Origin: Fidelibacterota bacterium
GTDB lineage: Bacteria; Fidelibacterota; UBA8477; JABMPR01
Direction of reading: 5' to 3'
DNA: 64,000 nucleotides
Assembly: GCA_021734325.1 (NCBI GenBank)
Contig: JAIPJF010000021.1
Location: forward strand, 1 to 64,000
Position numbers and translations under genes: made by a program. The notes beneath the pieces are model-generated. The model did not search any database and was not told where the DNA came from. It saw only the letters and a program-made list of their open reading frames with translations. Positions 8,878 to 18,415 of this stretch are shown here, piece by piece (position 1 is the first letter of the stretch; each line of letters opens with the position of its first letter).

Positions 8878-11208
8878 TTAGAAGGAGATCTGGTACTTTC
8901 CAATTCCTTCGATCGAGAGAACCGGTTTTAACTGATCGCTCCTTGGAAACACGAGGTCCAGCTCAATGACTCCAGAATCAGGACCGATCTCCACCCTAAA
9001 ATCGTCGATCAGTGCCAATACTTGTCCGCTAGGCAGTCCAAGAACGGCGGTTTGTTCAGGTTCGATTTGAAAATCGGCGAGACTGATCCCACGCTTTGAT
9101 TTGAGTCGAGACCCATCGATGATGAGTTTTATAGAGAGAAATGATTTACCTGGTTTGTTCAGATACTTGGAGTCATTATTTGCTGAAAGAATCTGGACCC
9201 TGACATCTGCTTTAAGCCAATCCTCGCCGTTAAGGGCCTGCTGTCGATCAAGGTGTAGATTTATCCAGCTCAATTGCCTGTTAAAGACATCCAGCCGGTG
9301 ATTCGGTTCATCCATCCCGTGTCCCTCTCTGGGATAAACAAAGAAACGGTGGGGGACATCAAGTGTCTCCAAAGCCCTGGCCAATTCTCGGGAATTAGAG
9401 GTAAACGTATTTTCATCATCAGCACCATGGAGGATCAGAGTGGGTGTCTTGGCCTTTTTTATAAATGCAGAAGGTGACATCCTCCGGTAAAGGGAGGGGT
9501 CATCCCAGTATGGTTTTCCCAAATAATCAAGCTCCCATTGAGCGTAGATCGAATTGGAGAAATCATTTTTAAGGTCAAATATTCCATATCGGCTGACAGC
9601 AACTTTAAACATATTTGTCTGGGTGATCGCCCAGTTGGTCATGTAGCCGCCATAGGATCCGCCCATGATCACCAGACTGTCAGGATGGGCGATACCGCGT
9701 TTAATCAGGGCCTTCACCCCGCTTATAATATCCTGATAATCTCCCCCTCCCAAATCCTTATAGTTTGAGATCTGAAATTGAGCATTATAACCTTCGCTTC
9801 CCCTGAAATTTGGTGAGAACACGGCAAATCCCTGTGATGCCCATGCCTGATAGAGAACGAACTGTTCCAGAGCGATATCCGTGCGGCCGGCTGGTCCACC
9901 ATGAATGTCAACGATCAGGGGCAGGGGGTCGTAACCTGAATTCTGTGGCAGGACGACCAGTCCTTGAAGTCTGAATTTCTCATCCCGGCTTAGCCAGCTG
10001 AAACTTGCCTGGGGATTAATGATCAGATCGTCAAGTTCTGCACTCATATTTGTCAATACACGCCATGGTCGGCCGGCGCCTTTGCTGTACACAATTTCCC
10101 CAAGACTGGTAGCTGTCTGGCGAACAGCAACGATGCCTTGTGAGTTATGATTCGTTTTGCTGCGATAAAAATAGGCAGGACCACCAGTCAATTCTGAATA
10201 TGCTCCAGACAGATTTACTGCATACAGTTGATTATTCATCCCCTGATTCACTTCGAGGAGGATGGCTCCCGAATTATACCAGCTGTAATCGCTGATATGC
10301 AAATCCAAATCTCGGGTTAAACGGCGAACTTGCGACCCATTCCTGGTGATGACTTCAATTTCGGTTTGTGAAAATGGTTTTTTGGGGTCCTGGGGCCGCT
10401 TGTATGCGATCAAATTTCCACCAGGAGAAAACCGGGGTTCATCCTCTGCACCCTTAAATTCAGTCAGCTGCCGTATCTGGCTGCTATCGATGAGGGAATA
10501 CAAATAGAGATCCGTTTCGACCCAATCGTTCTCATCACCGGTGTAATTTGTGCTATAAACCAGGGTCTCATTTTTTGGATCAATATCAAAATCAGTGACA
10601 CCTGGATCACCGACAAACAGGCGAAGGTGTTCACAACTCTCTTTGCATACTGACCATAATTCAATATGTGGTTTCTCAGCAGTTCTATCCAGGGCATCGA
10701 AGCCTGAAGATTCTCTCTCCTCGATCCAGGTCTTGCTTCGCTCGGGGGTCATCTCAGGTGTGAGGTAGTAGATCTTACTGGAATTGCTGTCCCATTTAAA
10801 GTTGATGATCGTTCGATCCGGGTCGGTCAGGGGTTTGGCCTCTCCACCTGCCAGGGGCATGACCCATATTCGCGTCCCTCCCTTGTCGCTCTCATCAGGT
10901 CGATCGGAGAAAAATGCCACACAATGGCCGTTTGGACTGATCTGAGGACTCCATTCATTCCCGGAGCTGTAGGTGAGTTGTCGAACATTGTCGCCATTGG
11001 AACCCATGCTCCATAAATGATTTCGATAGGTGTTTTCATCGAAATCTGTGGTTCGGAGTTCATAAACAATGACCTGTTTCTCGGTATTCAGATCGAGACT
11101 GCGCACACTGGGAAAAGAAATAAGATCTCGAGCATCTATCAGTTTTTGAGTCTCTGCACCGAGCAACGTAATAGCTGAAAGAAGATATATGCGTATCTGT
11201 TTTCTCAT
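8878..11208 (-). CDS. S9 family serine peptidase (dipeptidyl/acylaminoacyl peptidase type)
   Basis: A 776-residue secreted or periplasmic oligopeptidase. ATG 11208 is preferred over the in-frame GTG at 11220 because GTGAGGA lies 6 bases ahead of it. A short hydrophobic signal (IYLLSAITLLGAE) follows. Residues about 30-400 form a TolB/DPP-IV-type beta-propeller (repeats such as WSPQISPNGHCVAFFSD and PRFSPGGNLIAYKR). Residues about 400-670 are the alpha/beta hydrolase with nucleophile in GGSYGGYMT, Asp in HGADDENTF and His in PREGHGMDEPN. An additional about 110-residue C-terminal extension after the catalytic domain is unusual and may be a small beta domain. It follows the butyrate kinase gene directly on the same strand. 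Confidence 0.92.
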   Translation of the reverse strand: MRKQIRIYLLSAITLLGAETQKLIDARDLISFPSVRSLDLNTEKQVIVYELRTTDFDENTYRNHLWSMGSNGDNVRQLTYSSGNEWSPQISPNGHCVAFFSDRPDESDKGGTRIWVMPLAGGEAKPLTDPDRTIINFKWDSNSSKIYYLTPEMTPERSKTWIEERESSGFDALDRTAEKPHIELWSVCKESCEHLRLFVGDPGVTDFDIDPKNETLVYSTNYTGDENDWVETDLYLYSLIDSSQIRQLTEFKGAEDEPRFSPGGNLIAYKRPQDPKKPFSQTEIEVITRNGSQVRRLTRDLDLHISDYSWYNSGAILLEVNQGMNNQLYAVNLSGAYSELTGGPAYFYRSKTNHNSQGIVAVRQTATSLGEIVYSKGAGRPWRVLTNMSAELDDLIINPQASFSWLSRDEKFRLQGLVVLPQNSGYDPLPLIVDIHGGPAGRTDIALEQFVLYQAWASQGFAVFSPNFRGSEGYNAQFQISNYKDLGGGDYQDIISGVKALIKRGIAHPDSLVIMGGSYGGYMTNWAITQTNMFKVAVSRYGIFDLKNDFSNSIYAQWELDYLGKPYWDDPSLYRRMSPSAFIKKAKTPTLILHGADDENTFTSNSRELARALETLDVPHRFFVYPREGHGMDEPNHRLDVFNRQLSWINLHLDRQQALNGEDWLKADVRVQILSANNDSKYLNKPGKSFLSIKLIIDGSRLKSKRGISLADFQIEPEQTAVLGLPSGQVLALIDDFRVEIGPDSGVIELDLVFPRSDQLKPVLSIEGIGKYQISF

Positions 11209-11216
11209 ATTTTTCC

Positions 11217-12320
11217 TCACTCCCCAGGTGATGTCTCGCCGTAGATCTTTATAGCTTCTCCACCCAGCATAACTCTAAATCCGGCCTGAGCCAGTGCTTC
11301 CAGTTCATCTTCACCGGCTTCAACAAATATTTGTGTCAAAGCCTGAACTCTTGCTGAAATGGCCTCACAGAGCTTTTGTGAATGTGCCATGCCACCTGTG
11401 AGCAGGATTCCATCAATTTTGAAGGCAAAAACTGAGGCCATGGCAGAAATCTCCTTGGCGATTTGATAGACCATGGCACCCACAATAAGCTGAGCTTTTG
11501 GGTCGGCTGAATCAAGACGCTCTTCGACTTCTTTGAAATTTGCTGTACCAAGATAAGCTTTTAATCCACTTTCATGGGACAGAAGTATTTCTAATTCATT
11601 TTGTGTGTATTTGCCTGAATAGGCCATTTTTAGCAATCCGGCGATGGGAAGGGCACCAGCTCTATCATGGCTAAAAGGTCCCATACCCAGCAGGGCATCA
11701 TTCACATCTATGATCTGTCCATTTTTGAGAGCGGCCACGGAGATCCCCGATCCCAGATGACAGACGACCCAGGAGCTGTGGAGGATATCTTTACCGATCC
11801 TTTTACATAGCTTGCGAGCACTGGCCTTGATATTGAGCGCATGACTTCTTGATTTTCGTTCTATTTCAGGAACGCCTGAGATTCTTGCCAGAGCCTCAAA
11901 TTCATCGGTTGTGACAGGATCAGCGATCCAGCAGCCGACACCAAGTTTTTTTCCAACCTTGTCTCCAATCAGGGCAGCCAGTCTGCTTGCATGGTCTCCA
12001 TATCGAGCTGTTTTCAAGTCATTCAGCATTTCCTGGTCAACAGCATACACGCCACCTGCCAGAGGCCGTAGCGGACCTCCCCTGGCCATAATCAAATCTG
12101 GCTTGATTCCTGTTGAGGATAGAAATTTTTCAACTGCATTTGAACGATAATCAAGTTGATCGATGATAGAACGACTGTTTCCGGGCTCAGCATTTGAGAA
12201 ATCCAGACTGGTGTGATGGATTTGACTCAGAGAAGAATTAGAGATGTCAAAAGAATAAAGCGCCAGCTTGGTTGAGCTTGCACCCGGGTTGATAACTAGT
12301 ATATGCCCACTTTTTGCCAA
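11217..12320 (-). CDS. buk: Butyrate kinase
   Basis: Cytoplasmic ASKHA-fold kinase that interconverts butyryl phosphate and ADP with butyrate and ATP; branched-chain acyl phosphates are also used by some members. The 367 residues match the family length. Motifs: ILVINPGASSTKLALY at the N-terminus (phosphate-1 loop), ARGGPLRPLAGGVY, SRSHALNIKA, VCHLGSGISVAALKNG (phosphate-2) and GILLTGGMAHS (adenosine motif). The partner phosphotransbutyrylase gene (ptb), often adjacent, is not within the window. The stop lies 8 bases before the S9 peptidase ATG, so the two are probably cotranscribed. Confidence 0.93.
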   Translation of the reverse strand: MAKSGHILVINPGASSTKLALYSFDISNSSLSQIHHTSLDFSNAEPGNSRSIIDQLDYRSNAVEKFLSSTGIKPDLIMARGGPLRPLAGGVYAVDQEMLNDLKTARYGDHASRLAALIGDKVGKKLGVGCWIADPVTTDEFEALARISGVPEIERKSRSHALNIKASARKLCKRIGKDILHSSWVVCHLGSGISVAALKNGQIIDVNDALLGMGPFSHDRAGALPIAGLLKMAYSGKYTQNELEILLSHESGLKAYLGTANFKEVEERLDSADPKAQLIVGAMVYQIAKEISAMASVFAFKIDGILLTGGMAHSQKLCEAISARVQALTQIFVEAGEDELEALAQAGFRVMLGGEAIKIYGETSPGE

Positions 12321-12395
12321 TATATCGGATCCTCTGTAGCGATGAAATTAAATCTTTGAGTGGATAAAGCACGGTATTCCTTGAGCAATATCAAA

Positions 12396-12423
12396 TTGAC
12401 GCTTATTCTGATTAGCATATGAC
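12396..12423 (+). promoter_or_regulatory. Possible sigma-70 type promoter
   Basis: TTGACG at 12396-12401 and TATGAC at 12418-12423 with a 16-base spacer, about 30 bases before the ATG at 12452. It lies in the divergent region between buk and the small membrane protein. It is a consensus-like match by eye only. Confidence 0.3.
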
Positions 12424-12451
12424 CTGACAATGGACATTTCTATATTGTATC

Positions 12452-12835
12452 ATGAAAATCATGACCAAAACGGTACAATGGTTCAATCCTGAAATTCATT
12501 TAATTGTGACCACTGTGATTTCAGCCCTCACCTCTCTGATCGCTTTTCGAGACGTGGAGCTCGAAACTCAAACATTGGGTACTTTTATTGCATTTTACCT
12601 GCTCCTGGTGATCATGATACTCCTGTTTGTCTATCGTCAGAAATTGAGCAATCCCAAAACGCAGCAGCTTTTACAGTTGGGTTACTTACTTCTGGGCTTC
12701 GTTTTAATGATCACCGGTATACTGGGTATCATGAACAGTAGCTGGACCATGGCATCCGTGTTTTTACTCATGCTGTTCCTGCCAGGATTAGCAGTCTTGA
12801 GAAGTGGATTGAACTTTAAAAAAATGAGGAATTGA
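12452..12835 (+). CDS. Small four-helix integral membrane protein
   Basis: I do not recognise a family. The 127 residues contain four hydrophobic segments at about 15-35, 43-62, 72-92 and 98-117, joined by short charged loops (YRQKLSNPK after helix 2), and a basic end FKKMRN. An inner-membrane location is likely. The stop codon overlaps the start of the next gene (TGATG), so the two are translationally coupled. The membrane protein may serve the lipoprotein hydrolase that follows, but nothing in the sequence shows how. Confidence 0.6.
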   Translation: MKIMTKTVQWFNPEIHLIVTTVISALTSLIAFRDVELETQTLGTFIAFYLLLVIMILLFVYRQKLSNPKTQQLLQLGYLLLGFVLMITGILGIMNSSWTMASVFLLMLFLPGLAVLRSGLNFKKMRN

Positions 12836-13680
12836 TGAATCGTTCGTTCGGAATAATGAGATTTACATTATTAAGCCTTCTACTTTGCTCACTACTCAGC
12901 TGTCCGGGAACACCTTCTCCTGGTCCCCAGATTCAATCTGGTGATAGAGGAGCTTCACAGAACCTGTCAGATGACAGACGCATTAGCCAAATTAACATTC
13001 AAACCTTTGATGAGTCCAAGGATATCAGGAGTGCAGGGCTCTATTTGATGGACAACCCTGCCGGTCCGATTAAGATCGTAAATGGGGAACAAGACAACGA
13101 TAGTGTGCTTGTTGTTGCAGTACATGGTTATCTATCAGAGGGTTATGAATGGATAACAGGCATACAGAATTTGGCTGTACATTACGGATCCCTGTTTTTC
13201 TATCGCTATGATTGGGATCGCTGTCCAGATGCTGTGTCAAGCGATCTGACACGGGCAATACACAGCGAGCTTAAGAAACATCCCTACAACAAATTAGTTC
13301 TCTTTGGTCACTCTTATGGTGGCCTGGTCGTCACCTTTGCCGCTTCTCAATTGGGCTCAGTCAATACAGAAATAAACGTGATCGCGGCTCCGCTGAGTGG
13401 TTTTTCAAGCCTGTTGTCTCCCTGCGAATCCTTGAATTATGATGTTGAGGGAAGTCTCGTATATCCACCATGGAAAAAGTCTGTCAAGGTGATCCAGCAC
13501 AGGACCGTCCATGGTCAGGATGGTGCTTTCCGTGATCTTGAAATAGACCCACAGGTGATCGAACTCCCCTTTGAACAGGTTCAGACATTGCCCCCAACTA
13601 TGGATGGTCATCGCCTTGGGCACAATTGGGCAGTGACCTGGGTCCTTGATCAACATGTTGGGAAACCGCATCGTTATTGA
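12835..13680 (+). CDS. Lipoprotein alpha/beta hydrolase (lipase/esterase-like)
   Basis: A 281-residue exported hydrolase. The signal peptide ends in a lipobox (LCSLLSCPG), followed by a Pro/Ser/Gly-rich linker. The hydrolase core starts near residue 85 with VVAVHGYLSEG (oxyanion region), then LVLFGHSYGGLV, whose Ser is the nucleophile in the GxSxG elbow; a late HRLGHNWAV may supply the catalytic His. It is small compared with typical lipases. The start ATG overlaps the previous stop codon (TGATG). An in-frame TTG three bases upstream is a less likely start. Substrate unknown; PGAP1-like or lipase class folds would both fit. Confidence 0.7.
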   Translation: MNRSFGIMRFTLLSLLLCSLLSCPGTPSPGPQIQSGDRGASQNLSDDRRISQINIQTFDESKDIRSAGLYLMDNPAGPIKIVNGEQDNDSVLVVAVHGYLSEGYEWITGIQNLAVHYGSLFFYRYDWDRCPDAVSSDLTRAIHSELKKHPYNKLVLFGHSYGGLVVTFAASQLGSVNTEINVIAAPLSGFSSLLSPCESLNYDVEGSLVYPPWKKSVKVIQHRTVHGQDGAFRDLEIDPQVIELPFEQVQTLPPTMDGHRLGHNWAVTWVLDQHVGKPHRY

Positions 13681-13802
13681 TTCCTTCTGAAATTTTTTGG
13701 GGTGAATGAGTACTTGCGCAAAATTTTTGAATTTATACTTTTATGACCTATGACTATGAGAACTGACAATTAATAGAACTTGTAGCCGGAAGGAGGTTCC
13801 TC

Positions 13803-14336
13803 GTGAAAAAGAATATGATCATATCCATGCTGGCCCTTATGGCATTTATCTCGCCGGTGCTTTCTCAAACACCTGATATCTATTGGGGGCTGGATTGGAA
13901 AATGTCTGTGACCCAGGTTGATTCAGTTTTTCAACCCATCCTTAAAGAAAAAAAGATCGCAACCAAAACCAACTATACAGACAACCGGCAATTATCTGGA
14001 TATTCCTATCGTGTTGATGAAAAGGGAATAGCCAAAATCTATGTCTGGTTCAATAGTAAGGGATCTGAAAAGGTTTCCATACATTCCATAGAGATATATT
14101 ATAGTTTTGATTATCCCTACGATGCGCAACGTTTCCTGGCAGCCTATTCAGAAAAGTATGGACATGAATTTATGGCAGAACCTGAGCTATATCAATTACC
14201 GGATGGCGGTTCAGTATTGCTAAGAAAAGTAAAGGAACCTGTGATAAATAAGCTTGGACAAAGCGTGTATCAGGTAAGTTTATTTAGCCCAATTCCCTTT
14301 GAAATGAGTGAAGAGGATATGGATTTCTTGTTCTAG
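13803..14336 (+). CDS. Secreted protein of unknown function
   Basis: I do not recognise a family. The GTG start is supported by a strong AAGGAGG site six to seven bases upstream. Residues 1-22 form a signal peptide (KKNMIISMLALMAFISPVLS, cleavage after SQT or LSQ). The mature part, about 155 residues, opens with IYWGLDWKMSVTQVDSVF, a pattern seen in small periplasmic proteins where a WG...WGMS-like segment starts an alpha/beta domain. There is no cysteine and no obvious catalytic motif. A good terminator follows 40 bases after the stop, so this is a monocistronic gene. Confidence 0.6.
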   Translation: MKKNMIISMLALMAFISPVLSQTPDIYWGLDWKMSVTQVDSVFQPILKEKKIATKTNYTDNRQLSGYSYRVDEKGIAKIYVWFNSKGSEKVSIHSIEIYYSFDYPYDAQRFLAAYSEKYGHEFMAEPELYQLPDGGSVLLRKVKEPVINKLGQSVYQVSLFSPIPFEMSEEDMDFLF

Positions 14337-14377
14337 GTTTAAAATCTGTACCGAGTCATTTTTCTTGCCAAATATTA

Positions 14378-14407
14378 TAGGAGCAGCAGGTCTGCTCCTA
14401 TTTTTTT
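14378..14407 (+). terminator. Rho-independent terminator
   Basis: A perfect 9-bp stem TAGGAGCAG / CTGCTCCTA with a 5-base loop, directly followed by seven T. It terminates the secreted-protein gene ending at 14336. Confidence 0.9.
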
Positions 14408-14564
14408 AAACAAATAAGCAAGCAGAAAACGAGTGTTTACTGTCATTTATCCTCCCTCTGTTGAAAAAGAATTTTAAAGCCGTAAGTAAAAAATTGCCAA
14501 CGGCATATTTTTTGCCCCCTATAAATCAAGATTAAAAACCAATTTGCAGGGAAGAGCTTTGCTT

Positions 14565-15188
14565 ATGATCCAACATATCAGTACCGGTCTCGGAGTCATA
14601 ATTCTGATAGTGTCAGCGATCACAGGTGGCATTTTATTGCTATCTCCCGGTTCGATACGACTCCAGCGCCCAGACTGCGGTTGGGCAGGCTGGCTTTTCA
14701 ATATTCTGAATTTGCTATTTTTTCTGATCATGATACCAATTTGCGGAATCATCATGATAAAACAGGTACAGATGCCCTATTTTATCTGTTTGCCGGCATT
14801 GGAATATGGGGGATACCTGTGGGTAGAACTCCTTGGTATCAGTATTTTCCTTATCGGAAGTATCCTTTTATTCTGGAGCAGGATATCCTTGCGGCGCAGT
14901 TTTCGGCTGGCTGGTGTCAAGCCCAGTCAATCGGATTACCTCACTTTGCATGGACCGTATAAACTGATCCGCCACCCCATGTATCTGGCTGCACTTGTTG
15001 TTTTGTTTGGATTGACCCTGATCCTTGCCTCTGCACTTTTAGCTACCATGTTTATCATCATGCTTTTCCTGATCATCAAATTGATACCACAGGAAGAGAT
15101 TCAGCTGGATCAAGCCTATCCTATTGCCTATATGGAATATTGTCGCAGGGTGCCTCATGCATTGTTTCCCTTCCGGCATGGCAAATAG
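14565..15188 (+). CDS. ICMT/PEMT-like integral membrane methyltransferase
   Basis: A 207-residue membrane protein with about five hydrophobic helices. The C-terminal part has the isoprenylcysteine carboxyl methyltransferase / phospholipid methyltransferase signature: HGPYKLIRHPMYLA, then PQEE, then YMEYCRRVPHALFP. This region binds S-adenosylmethionine in characterised ICMT enzymes. The substrate in bacteria is usually unknown (lipids or small molecules). ATG 14565 with GGGAAGAG upstream is preferred to the TTG at 14544. The gene stands alone, between the terminator at 14407 and a GC-rich hairpin at 15215-15232. Confidence 0.75.
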   Translation: MIQHISTGLGVIILIVSAITGGILLLSPGSIRLQRPDCGWAGWLFNILNLLFFLIMIPICGIIMIKQVQMPYFICLPALEYGGYLWVELLGISIFLIGSILLFWSRISLRRSFRLAGVKPSQSDYLTLHGPYKLIRHPMYLAALVVLFGLTLILASALLATMFIIMLFLIIKLIPQEEIQLDQAYPIAYMEYCRRVPHALFPFRHGK

Positions 15189-15348
15189 CAAACTTCATCC
15201 GCTTTCGCAGGTCACCCCGGGGTCATCCGGGGGGCTCCATATTTAAATAAAAAATCCAATTGATTTAAGAATTCCTTAATGCATTTAAACCGGACCATGG
15301 TTTATTATAATGCGCACAAATAGATCTAGATAAATTCAGGGAGTAATC

Positions 15349-16152
15349 ATGAAAATTTTCATTTCTGCTGATATTGAGGGTGTAACCGGAATCGGTCACT
15401 GGGACGAAACGGGTAAACAAAACGCCGGCGACTACTCATGGTTTCAAAAACAAATGACGGCTGAGGTATCCGCAGCTGCTCAGGCCGCTTTTGATGCTGG
15501 CGCCAGTGAGGTTGTGATCAAAGATGCCCATGACACAGGACGGAATTTGATTCTTGATGCCTTGCCTGAAGGGGTGAATGTGGTCCGTGGCTGGGCAGGT
15601 CATCCCCTGTCTATGATCCAGGAACTGGACGAGCATTTTGACGCCTGCATGTTCGTTGGGTATCACTCACGGGCAGGTCAAAACACCAATACCCTTGCCC
15701 ATACCATGTCATCAGCGAGGATAGCTCGCATGACATTGAATGGAAAGGACATGTCAGAGTTTTTTCTACATGGTCTGGCAGCGAGTTATTACGGGGTCCC
15801 ATCCGTATTTGTTTCAGGAGATCAAGGTCTGTGTGATGAGGTCAGGGAGCACAATCCAGAAATCAGAACAGTTGCCACTATTCGTGGTGAGGGAAATTCT
15901 GTAATTACCCAGCATCCCGCTGTATCACTCAGAATGATCAGCAAAGGCGTCGCTGAGGCTCTAAAGGGAGACCTGTCGAAGTGCATGTTAAAAGTACCGA
16001 AAGAACTATCATTTTCGATTGAGTTTAAGAAGCATCAGGACGCATACCGGGCTGCATTTTATCCTGGTGCATTCAAGATCGATCCTTTAACAATCGGTTT
16101 TAAGACCAATGATTATTTTGAGGTGATGAGGTTCAATCTTCTGGCATACTGA
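15349..16152 (+). CDS. dppA: M55 family D-aminopeptidase (DppA-like)
   Basis: A 267-residue metallopeptidase that in characterised relatives releases N-terminal D-amino acids from D-Ala peptides, for instance from cell-wall fragments. Metal ligands known from Bacillus subtilis DppA are matched: D8 and E10 in SADIEGVTG, H61 in KDAHDTGRN, H106 in GYHSRAG and a later Glu in MSEFFLHG; the catalytic His region reads LAHTMSS. The GGGAG site precedes the ATG. Length agrees with the family (about 270). No signal peptide, so it should act in the cytoplasm. It lies 28 bases before the next gene, but functional linkage is not obvious. Confidence 0.92.
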   Translation: MKIFISADIEGVTGIGHWDETGKQNAGDYSWFQKQMTAEVSAAAQAAFDAGASEVVIKDAHDTGRNLILDALPEGVNVVRGWAGHPLSMIQELDEHFDACMFVGYHSRAGQNTNTLAHTMSSARIARMTLNGKDMSEFFLHGLAASYYGVPSVFVSGDQGLCDEVREHNPEIRTVATIRGEGNSVITQHPAVSLRMISKGVAEALKGDLSKCMLKVPKELSFSIEFKKHQDAYRAAFYPGAFKIDPLTIGFKTNDYFEVMRFNLLAY

Positions 16153-16179
16153 TCAAAGGGATACAAAGCAAATAAATAG

Positions 16180-18054
16180 ATGAAATTCACTGTAAGCACT
16201 TTTCTGTTTTTCCTCACCCTGTTGATCTTCGCCAGGGCTGATGAGAGTGCCGATAGTACCATCGTACAAAATCCGCTTCAGGAATATATCAATGATCTGG
16301 ATGAAATGGGTCGTACACTCAGTGGATGGCAAGGTAAAGATGATGAATTTGGATCGTGGTTCTTTGGCTCCTATGCCTTACTCATTCTAAGCAATAATGC
16401 AGGTCATGATCGAGATCCATTCCCGACTCTGGAGGAATTGATCCCAAAATTATGGAGTGATTTGAAATACCTGACCCCTCGCTATCTGGTAGAATTGGCC
16501 GGAGGTGCACTTTCCTATGGTGATCTCATGCAAATTTCCAGGGAGAGGCCTTTCAAACATATCCGCAAAGAGGGAAAATTTATCCAATATGTTGCCGGTT
16601 TTAGCCATCTCCGGATGCTCGAGGCTACGGTAGGGGATTCCCTGTTTCAGGAAATCATTACTACAACGATGAGCAGTTGTGTCGATCCCAAGATGATCAC
16701 GGATACCCTTTCCTCCATGGTAGGGGTGTATGCCGGGGATGAACTTGAGGCTCAATTTCAATTGGCCTTAACGACAGGTAGCTGGATGGATGTCGAGATC
16801 AGCAAGGTTGAAAACCTGGGGGATTCCCTAGCTGTTCATATTCAACATAAAGGTGAATGGGCATTCCCGGTGGAAGTGCTTTTTATCTCGGCAGCAGGGG
16901 ACTCCAGTATCGTGAGATATCCCATCAATGAGACTCAGCCCATATGCATAGCCAAAGCTGATTGTGAACGTATCGAGTTGGACCCGGAGCACATTCTATC
17001 AGAGTTTTACCGCTATAATAATAAATGGCCCCGATTGAAAAATAATGTCAGGATTCAGCCCTTTGCTGCCCTGCCTGACTGGGAATATTATCGGGTACAC
17101 ATTAGTCCCAGCAAGTGGCATGATTGGGATGGTGACAGACGCTACGGAGTTAAGATTAGTTCTGGCTACGGGATAGATCTCTGGCCTGCCTATCCGAGCA
17201 ACTATCGCCACCGTTATTCACTGGAATTGAATTCGCATTCTCCAGTTGATCAGGAAAGCTCCTGGGGAGCCCGCCTGAACTATAGAAACCCACTGAGTGT
17301 TAAAAATAGATTATTCAGCGATATTCAGATGCATAGTTATGATGACTGGACAGGTTACAGTGCCGGATTGATCAAATATGTTGGGAAGCAGCGATTTTTA
17401 ATTCAGGGTTCAGCACTCAAGTATCAAAGATTGACCCTGGGTGTGGAACACGATTATTACGCAGACACGCTGATCTGGGAGGACCGGCAGAATATCCAGG
17501 TATTAAAGACCTCATACTCAGGTCTGTTAATGACCAGGGGTGGGGAGCGACTATATCTAAATTTCAGTGCCGCAGCTGGGAGCGGTCCAATAGGTGCATT
17601 TTCACTTTTAAAGTCTCAGGCTGATCTTTCGGGACTGTTTTGGGGCTGGCTGGTGGGAGGTGTACAGTTTGTGGCTGGAACACAGGACAATGAGACTCCC
17701 AGTCCCTACCAGTTTACACACACCTATGCCTGGCAGGATAATCTTGCAGCCTTGCCAAACTTCAGGGGGCAGAATAAAATTGAGCATAAGACGCATAACT
17801 ACATGGGTTTGAGCCTGTCAGGTGGTTACTGGCTCTCTGGTATTCAGATAAAATTATTTGGCAGCGGCATGATATATGATCAGGCAGGAATAGAATTACG
17901 TGAGGCAAAACCTCAGTACGCTGCTGGCTTTGGGTTTGAGCATAAATCATTCTTTACGGCCGGTCTCTATATGCCTGTCTGGCAATCCCATCCCATTGAA
18001 GGCGAGGAATCCTGGGCCTGGCGTTTCCAATGGCGCCTGTCATGGAACCTGTAA
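16180..18054 (+). CDS. Secreted protein with M1-peptidase-like remnant and C-terminal beta-barrel
   Basis: A 624-residue exported protein (signal peptide to about residue 20, LLIFARADES). Residues 30-290 resemble the C-terminal half of M1 metallopeptidase domains (GSYALLIL, then VAGFSHLRMLEATVGDSLFQEI, like the usual YxKGAxVLHMLRxxVGDexF stretch, then HILSEFYRYNNKWPR, like the usual end of the enzyme). The zinc motif HEXXH and the preceding domain are absent, so peptidase activity is unlikely. From about 310 the sequence alternates polar and hydrophobic residues and ends in FQWRLSWNL, typical of an outer-membrane beta-barrel. The M1 relation is my inference; the barrel call is more secure. 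It follows the DppA-like gene. Confidence 0.55.
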   Translation: MKFTVSTFLFFLTLLIFARADESADSTIVQNPLQEYINDLDEMGRTLSGWQGKDDEFGSWFFGSYALLILSNNAGHDRDPFPTLEELIPKLWSDLKYLTPRYLVELAGGALSYGDLMQISRERPFKHIRKEGKFIQYVAGFSHLRMLEATVGDSLFQEIITTTMSSCVDPKMITDTLSSMVGVYAGDELEAQFQLALTTGSWMDVEISKVENLGDSLAVHIQHKGEWAFPVEVLFISAAGDSSIVRYPINETQPICIAKADCERIELDPEHILSEFYRYNNKWPRLKNNVRIQPFAALPDWEYYRVHISPSKWHDWDGDRRYGVKISSGYGIDLWPAYPSNYRHRYSLELNSHSPVDQESSWGARLNYRNPLSVKNRLFSDIQMHSYDDWTGYSAGLIKYVGKQRFLIQGSALKYQRLTLGVEHDYYADTLIWEDRQNIQVLKTSYSGLLMTRGGERLYLNFSAAAGSGPIGAFSLLKSQADLSGLFWGWLVGGVQFVAGTQDNETPSPYQFTHTYAWQDNLAALPNFRGQNKIEHKTHNYMGLSLSGGYWLSGIQIKLFGSGMIYDQAGIELREAKPQYAAGFGFEHKSFFTAGLYMPVWQSHPIEGEESWAWRFQWRLSWNL

Positions 18055-18211
18055 CTATTTTACAACACCAAACATTAAGTCACGCTGACCCATAAGGCTC
18101 AGAGCCAACCCTTTCTCGTATCTCCTATATGCGTCCTTCCCTGAGCTTGTCGAAGGGGAAGAATCTCTCATCTTTCCCTGGTGCTGGAATCATAGCTATT
18201 AAAGAAAAATC

Positions 18212-18269
18212 TGAGATCCTTCGCAAGCCTGTACTGAGCGAAGCCGGAGTGCTCCAGGATGACACAACT
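18212..18269. repeat. 58-base dispersed repeat, copy 1
   Basis: Begins TGAGATCCTTCGCAAGCCTG and ends GATGACACAACT. It matches 18416-18473 at 56 of 58 positions. It contains an internal hairpin CTTCGC/GCGAAG, so it is REP-like. Confidence 0.85.
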
Positions 18270-18415
18270 GAGAGATTTTGGCGATGAGGGTATACCCACA
18301 AGTTCAGAAAGGTAATTGGTGTGAATCACTTTACTGAGTCTTTCTGAGTGGAGTAAAATGAAGCGAAGAATCTCTGATTTATAATTGCTGAAGATCTCCT
18401 GATGAGGTTGTGACT

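Noticed and set aside
15215-15232. CCCCGG-GGTCAT-CCGGGG hairpin as a terminator
   Set aside because: The stem is good, but no T-run follows; left as an unassigned hairpin after the ICMT-like gene.
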